A DNA stretch of 64,000 bases. Origin: Roseivivax jejudonensis (GTDB lineage Bacteria; Pseudomonadota; Alphaproteobacteria; Rhodobacterales; Rhodobacteraceae). Made by a program: the position numbers and the translations under genes. The stretch is taken from contig NZ_FWFK01000001.1 in the NCBI RefSeq assembly GCF_900172265.1, forward strand, positions 973,546 to 1,037,545, read 5' to 3'. Position 1 is the first letter of the stretch. Each line of letters starts with the position of its first letter. The notes under the pieces are model-generated. The model saw only the letters and a program-made list of their open reading frames with translations, did not search any database and had not been told where the DNA came from. Of the stretch, positions 61,434 to 64,000 are shown one piece after another.

Positions 61434-62942
61434 ATGCTTTGGTCTCTCATCAAGATCGTCTTCTTCGTCGCGGCCGTCGCGGCGCTGACCCTCGGCGCCG
61501 GCTACCTCATGGAATCGACCGGCGGCGTGATGGTCACCGTCGCGGGCACCGAGTACACCTTCGGCCCGCTGCAATCGGTGCTGGCACTGATCCTGCTCGT
61601 GGTCGCGCTCTATATCGTCTTCAAGCTCGTGTCGCTTCTGGTCGCGGTACTGAAGTTCATCAACGGCGACGATACCGCGATCTCGCGCTACTTCGATCGC
61701 AACCGCGAAAAGAAGGGGTTCGAGGCGCTGGCCGACGGGATGACCGCGCTGGCGGCCGGAGACGGCCGGCTGGCGCAGGCCAAGGCGCAGAAGGCCGACC
61801 GCTACCTCAGGCGCCCCGAAGTGACCGACCTGATCGTGGCGCAGGCCGCAGAGCTACAGGGCGACCGCAAGAAGGCCGAGGCGACCTACAAGAAGCTGCT
61901 CGCGCACGACCGCACGCGCTTCGTCGGGATCCGCGGCATCATGCACCAGCGGCTGGCCGAAGGCGACACCGAGACCGCGCTGCAACTGGCCGAGCGCGCC
62001 TTCGCGCTGAAGCCGAAGCACGAGGAAGTGCAGGATGTCCTGCTGCGCCTGCAGGCGGGCAAGCACGACTGGGCCGGCGCGCGCAAGACGCTCAACGCCA
62101 AGCTCAAGCACGGGGCGTTGCCGCGCGACGTGCACCGCCGCCGGGATGCGGTCCTTGCTTTGTCCGAGGCAAAGGACGTCCTCGATACCGGCAAGACCAT
62201 CGAGGCGCGCGAGGCCGCCATCGCGGCCAACAAGGGCTCGCCCGACCTCGTGCCCGCGGCGGCGATGGCCGCGCGCAGCATGATCGCGGATGGCCGCAAG
62301 AAGAACGCGACCCGCATCCTCAAGAAGGCATGGGAGCAGGAGCCGCACCCGGACCTTGCCGCCGCCTTCGCCGAGATCGAGCCCGAGGAAAGCCCGGCCG
62401 ACCGGCTGAAGCGATTCCGCCAGCTTGTTTCGATCAAGCCGGACCATCGCGAAACGAAGCTCCTGAACGCCGAACTGCACCTCGCGGCCGAGGACTTCCC
62501 CGGCGCCCGGCGCGCCGTCGGCAACCTGGCCGAAACCGACCCGGACGCGCGCGTCCTGTCGATCATGGCAGCGATCGAGCGCGGCGAGGGCGCGTCGGAC
62601 AAGGTGGTGCGCGGCTGGCTCGCCCGCGCGCTGACCGCACCGCGCGGCCCCGCCTGGGTCTGCGACAACTGCAACAACATCCATGCGGAGTGGACGCCGG
62701 TCTGCACCCATTGCGAGGCGTTCGACACGCTGTCCTGGCGCCGTCCCCCGCAGGCCGAGGTCTCCGGTCCCGTCGGCGCCGAGATGCTCCCGCTGCTTGT
62801 CGGCGAGGACGACATCCGGGCCCCGGCCACGACGGAGCCCACCACGGCGGATCTCGAGGGCAGAGCGGAAGACCCCGCGCCGCCGGCCGACGGCACGTCC
62901 GGCGACCGGCCGCGGGACGACAGCGCGCGGGCGTCGCGCTAG
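61434..62942 (+). CDS. hemY: Heme biosynthesis-associated TPR protein HemY
   Basis: A 502-aa inner-membrane protein with the HemY N-terminal domain: two helices (LIKIVFFVAAVAALTLGAGYL and SVLALILLVVALYIVFKLVSLLVAV) followed by TPR-like repeats (about 95-400), as in HemY of enterobacteria. An addition at the C-terminus is a zinc-ribbon-like module C410-x2-C413, C424-x2-C427 (CDNCNN and CTHC) and a low-complexity tail, not typical of E. coli HemY (about 400 aa). Function in the heme pathway is still unclear. It is 12 bp after the Mic60-like gene, in the same operon. Confidence 0.85.
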   Translation: MLWSLIKIVFFVAAVAALTLGAGYLMESTGGVMVTVAGTEYTFGPLQSVLALILLVVALYIVFKLVSLLVAVLKFINGDDTAISRYFDRNREKKGFEALADGMTALAAGDGRLAQAKAQKADRYLRRPEVTDLIVAQAAELQGDRKKAEATYKKLLAHDRTRFVGIRGIMHQRLAEGDTETALQLAERAFALKPKHEEVQDVLLRLQAGKHDWAGARKTLNAKLKHGALPRDVHRRRDAVLALSEAKDVLDTGKTIEAREAAIAANKGSPDLVPAAAMAARSMIADGRKKNATRILKKAWEQEPHPDLAAAFAEIEPEESPADRLKRFRQLVSIKPDHRETKLLNAELHLAAEDFPGARRAVGNLAETDPDARVLSIMAAIERGEGASDKVVRGWLARALTAPRGPAWVCDNCNNIHAEWTPVCTHCEAFDTLSWRRPPQAEVSGPVGAEMLPLLVGEDDIRAPATTEPTTADLEGRAEDPAPPADGTSGDRPRDDSARASR

Positions 62943-63035
62943 CGCCTGCCGGCCCCCGCACCGGCCTTGCAGGAAAAGGCGAATTCCCCCCTTTTCCCTT
63001 CCCGACGCCGGTGCTAAGAGCCGCCTCACTCCGGC

Positions 63036-63111
63036 GCCGGTGTAGCTCAGCTGGTAGAGCACGTCATTCGTAATGATGGGGTCGTAGGTTCGAGTCCTAT
63101 CACCGGCACCA
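63036..63111 (+). tRNA. tRNA-Thr (anticodon CGT)
   Basis: A 76-nt tRNA, CCA encoded at the end. Acceptor 63036-63042 pairs with 63101-63107. D-arm GCTC...GAGC. Anticodon loop TTCGTAA gives anticodon CGT, which reads ACG (Thr). T-arm with TTCGAGT. Followed 12 nt later by a strong terminator (63123-63157). Small peptides antisense to this stretch, of the GDRTRTYD type, are artefacts of translating the tRNA. Confidence 0.97.
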
Positions 63112-63122
63112 GATGTCAAGCC

Positions 63123-63157
63123 AAAACCCCCGGAAACCAGGCGTTTCCGGGGGTTTT
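63123..63157 (+). terminator. Terminator after tRNA-Thr
   Basis: A perfect 14-bp stem (63123-63136 with 63144-63157, loop CCAGGCG), whose 3' arm ends in TTTT. Bidirectional by symmetry (AAAA at the other side). Confidence 0.9.
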
Positions 63158-63320
63158 GCTTATGTGGTCCGCGGTTTTGCCCCACAAACTGCCACACAGA
63201 ACAAGTCCCGAAAGGCTCAGCCACTGAACCCTCAGGTGCGCTCAAACCGGCAATCAAACCGGGGTGATTGGGGCGATCCACGAACCGAAGTCCCTCCAGG
63301 CACCAACAACTGGAGGAACC

Positions 63321-63515
63321 ATGTCAGGTTCGATCGACCGCCTCGAAAATGCTCTGATGATTATGGCTCACCTCGTTGCCGAGCGACCCGACGGCGCAAA
63401 ATTCATCCCGATATGCAAGCACCTCGAAGCTGAGATCGCGAAGCTACGCACAACCGAGTCATACATTGACCGCATGAGGCGACTCGCTGAAAACGGCAGC
63501 GGGCTCGCTGCGTGA
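63321..63515 (+). CDS. Small conserved hypothetical protein (64 aa)
   Basis: A 64-aa helical, charged protein starting SGSIDRLENALMIMAHLVAE with KHLEAEIAKLRTTESYID later. ATG 63321 follows a strong TGGAGGAACC site, so it is probably translated. Similar small proteins appear near integration sites in Rhodobacteraceae in my memory. Lower-GC codon use than the core genes. No known function. Confidence 0.6.
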   Translation: MSGSIDRLENALMIMAHLVAERPDGAKFIPICKHLEAEIAKLRTTESYIDRMRRLAENGSGLAA

Positions 63516-63811
63516 CGCGGTCCAAGACCACAATGTGAAAACATATTGCATCGCGATGCCTACCAAAGACCGGTGCGTGAGTGGCCGGGCCCGCTGACCA
63601 CCGAATAAAAATAAATTTGCGCTCCTGGGCGACGAATTGAGGCACGGTTTCGCGCCGCCACCGATCATTGCTTACCGAACAAGCCGAGGCCGCAGGCTGT
63701 CCGAACGTGGTAACGCGGGCGCCCGTTTGCCGTTTTTAGATTTTGATCACGGCGAACGCATAGAACTTCCTCGCCATGCGATTCTACCGGGTCCATGTCC
63801 TTCGCAGGTCT
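63516..63811. other. Non-coding low-GC flank of the insertion sequence
   Basis: About 300 bp between the small ORF and the IS left end. It contains an AT-rich run (near 63605-63622, AATAAAAATAAATTTG). No gene or RNA is recognised; likely accessory DNA or remnants. Confidence 0.5.
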
Positions 63812-64000
63812 TGACCTGCTCCCCTGAAACCTCCCCACTCTGAGGTTAGTCTGTTCCTCGACAGAGGAGATGAACGATGAAGCGCAGCAGGTTCAGCGAA
63901 GAACAGATCATTGGCATCCTGAAGGAGCACCAGGCCGGGCTGAGCGCGGCGGAGCTCTGTCGGAAGCACGGCGTGAGCGAGCCGACGTTTTACAAGTGGC
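63812..64000 (+). mobile_element. IS3-family insertion sequence, left end (truncated by the window)
   Basis: A putative terminal inverted repeat begins near 63812 (TGACCTGCTCCCC), followed by a 64-bp leader and the first transposase ORF. The right end and orfB lie outside the window. IS3 families usually make OrfAB by programmed frameshifting. Confidence 0.75.
63877..64000 (+). CDS. IS3-family transposase OrfA (5' part only)
   Basis: 41 visible codons: MKRSRFSEEQIIGILKEHQA, then GLSAAELCRKHGVSEPTFYKW, the helix-turn-helix of IS3-type OrfA (HTH_8). It binds the element's ends. ATG 63877 follows AGAGGAGATGAACG; the ATG at 63870 is out of frame. The rest lies beyond 64000. Confidence 0.85.
   Translation, partial: MKRSRFSEEQIIGILKEHQAGLSAAELCRKHGVSEPTFYKW

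Noticed and set aside
61854..63281. Minus-strand frame containing a GAGDRTRTYDP-type peptide near tRNA-Thr
   Set aside because: This peptide is the well-known spurious translation of the strand opposite a tRNA gene; the rest is antisense to hemY.

Overview
The window is a high-GC, densely coded piece of an alphaproteobacterial chromosome, almost certainly from a member of the Rhodobacterales (Roseobacter/Rhodobacter group). Evidence: the regB-senC-regA-ahcY locus, the divL-like/tsaE/amgK/murU/addB/addA/trxA string, the Mic60-like gene between hemD and hemY, several protein families largely restricted to this order (DUF1523, DUF1289, DUF2853), a perfect Irr-type iron box, and many GTG/TTG starts with 1-16 nt overlaps between neighbours. 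No sequence search was possible, so names rest on motifs, length and gene order.

Layout. 1-5.3 kb: a DUF599/CopD-like membrane pair, divergent from the glycolate oxidase operon glcDEF. 5.4-8.8 kb: two tandem secreted trypsin-like proteases, then hsp20 behind a ROSE-like RNA thermometer, and a DUF3616 gene. 8.9-12.7 kb: gabD, a kynurenine-formamidase-like hydrolase and creatinase. 12.8-14.6 kb: an iron-linked cluster (a 53-aa ORF overlapping hemP, DUF1289, and dps under an Irr box). 14.8-17 kb: an AI-2E-family membrane protein coupled to an RlmL-like rRNA methylase. 17-20 kb: TRAP transporter dctQMP. 20-22.2 kb: Ktr potassium uptake. 22.3-25.7 kb: lytic transglycosylase, phosphopantetheinyl transferase, PhoD-like phosphatase. 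25.9-28.2 kb: glycine betaine demethylase gbcAB. 28.4-32.6 kb: ynjF-ynjB-ynjC-ynjD, an uncharacterised ABC importer with a CDP-alcohol phosphatidyltransferase. 32.7-39.4 kb: envelope genes (OpgH-like glucosyltransferase, UPF0104-type protein, Wzy-like polymerase) mixed with an HD hydrolase, an OhrR-like regulator, DUF1523 and a small hypothetical protein.

39.5-49.9 kb is one long minus-strand run: PAS/DivL-like protein, tsaE, amgK, murU, addB, addA, trxA. It combines cell-cycle signalling, tRNA t6A synthesis, cell-wall sugar recycling, double-strand-break repair and redox. 50-55 kb holds the global redox two-component system RegB/RegA with SenC, an HD hydrolase and S-adenosylhomocysteine hydrolase. 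55-62.9 kb holds an acidic exported PRC-barrel protein, DUF2853, EVE, YciI, tsaD, and hemD-Mic60-hemY. At 63.0 kb a tRNA-Thr(CGT) marks the end of the core region; beyond it lie lower-GC DNA with one small ORF and the left end of an IS3-family element cut by the window edge.

Working together: the window links iron and heme handling (hemP, dps, hemD, hemY), redox control (RegBA, SenC, OhrR, Trx) and catabolism of methylated or small organic compounds (glycolate, creatine, glycine betaine, TRAP substrates), as expected of a metabolically versatile marine or soil alphaproteobacterium. The signals outside coding regions that seem most worth following are the ROSE-like thermometer, the Irr box inside the dps promoter, a three-copy repeat placed just after stop codons, and the micro-ORF overlapping hemP. 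Most long ORFs antisense to these genes are GC-driven shadows and are left out.
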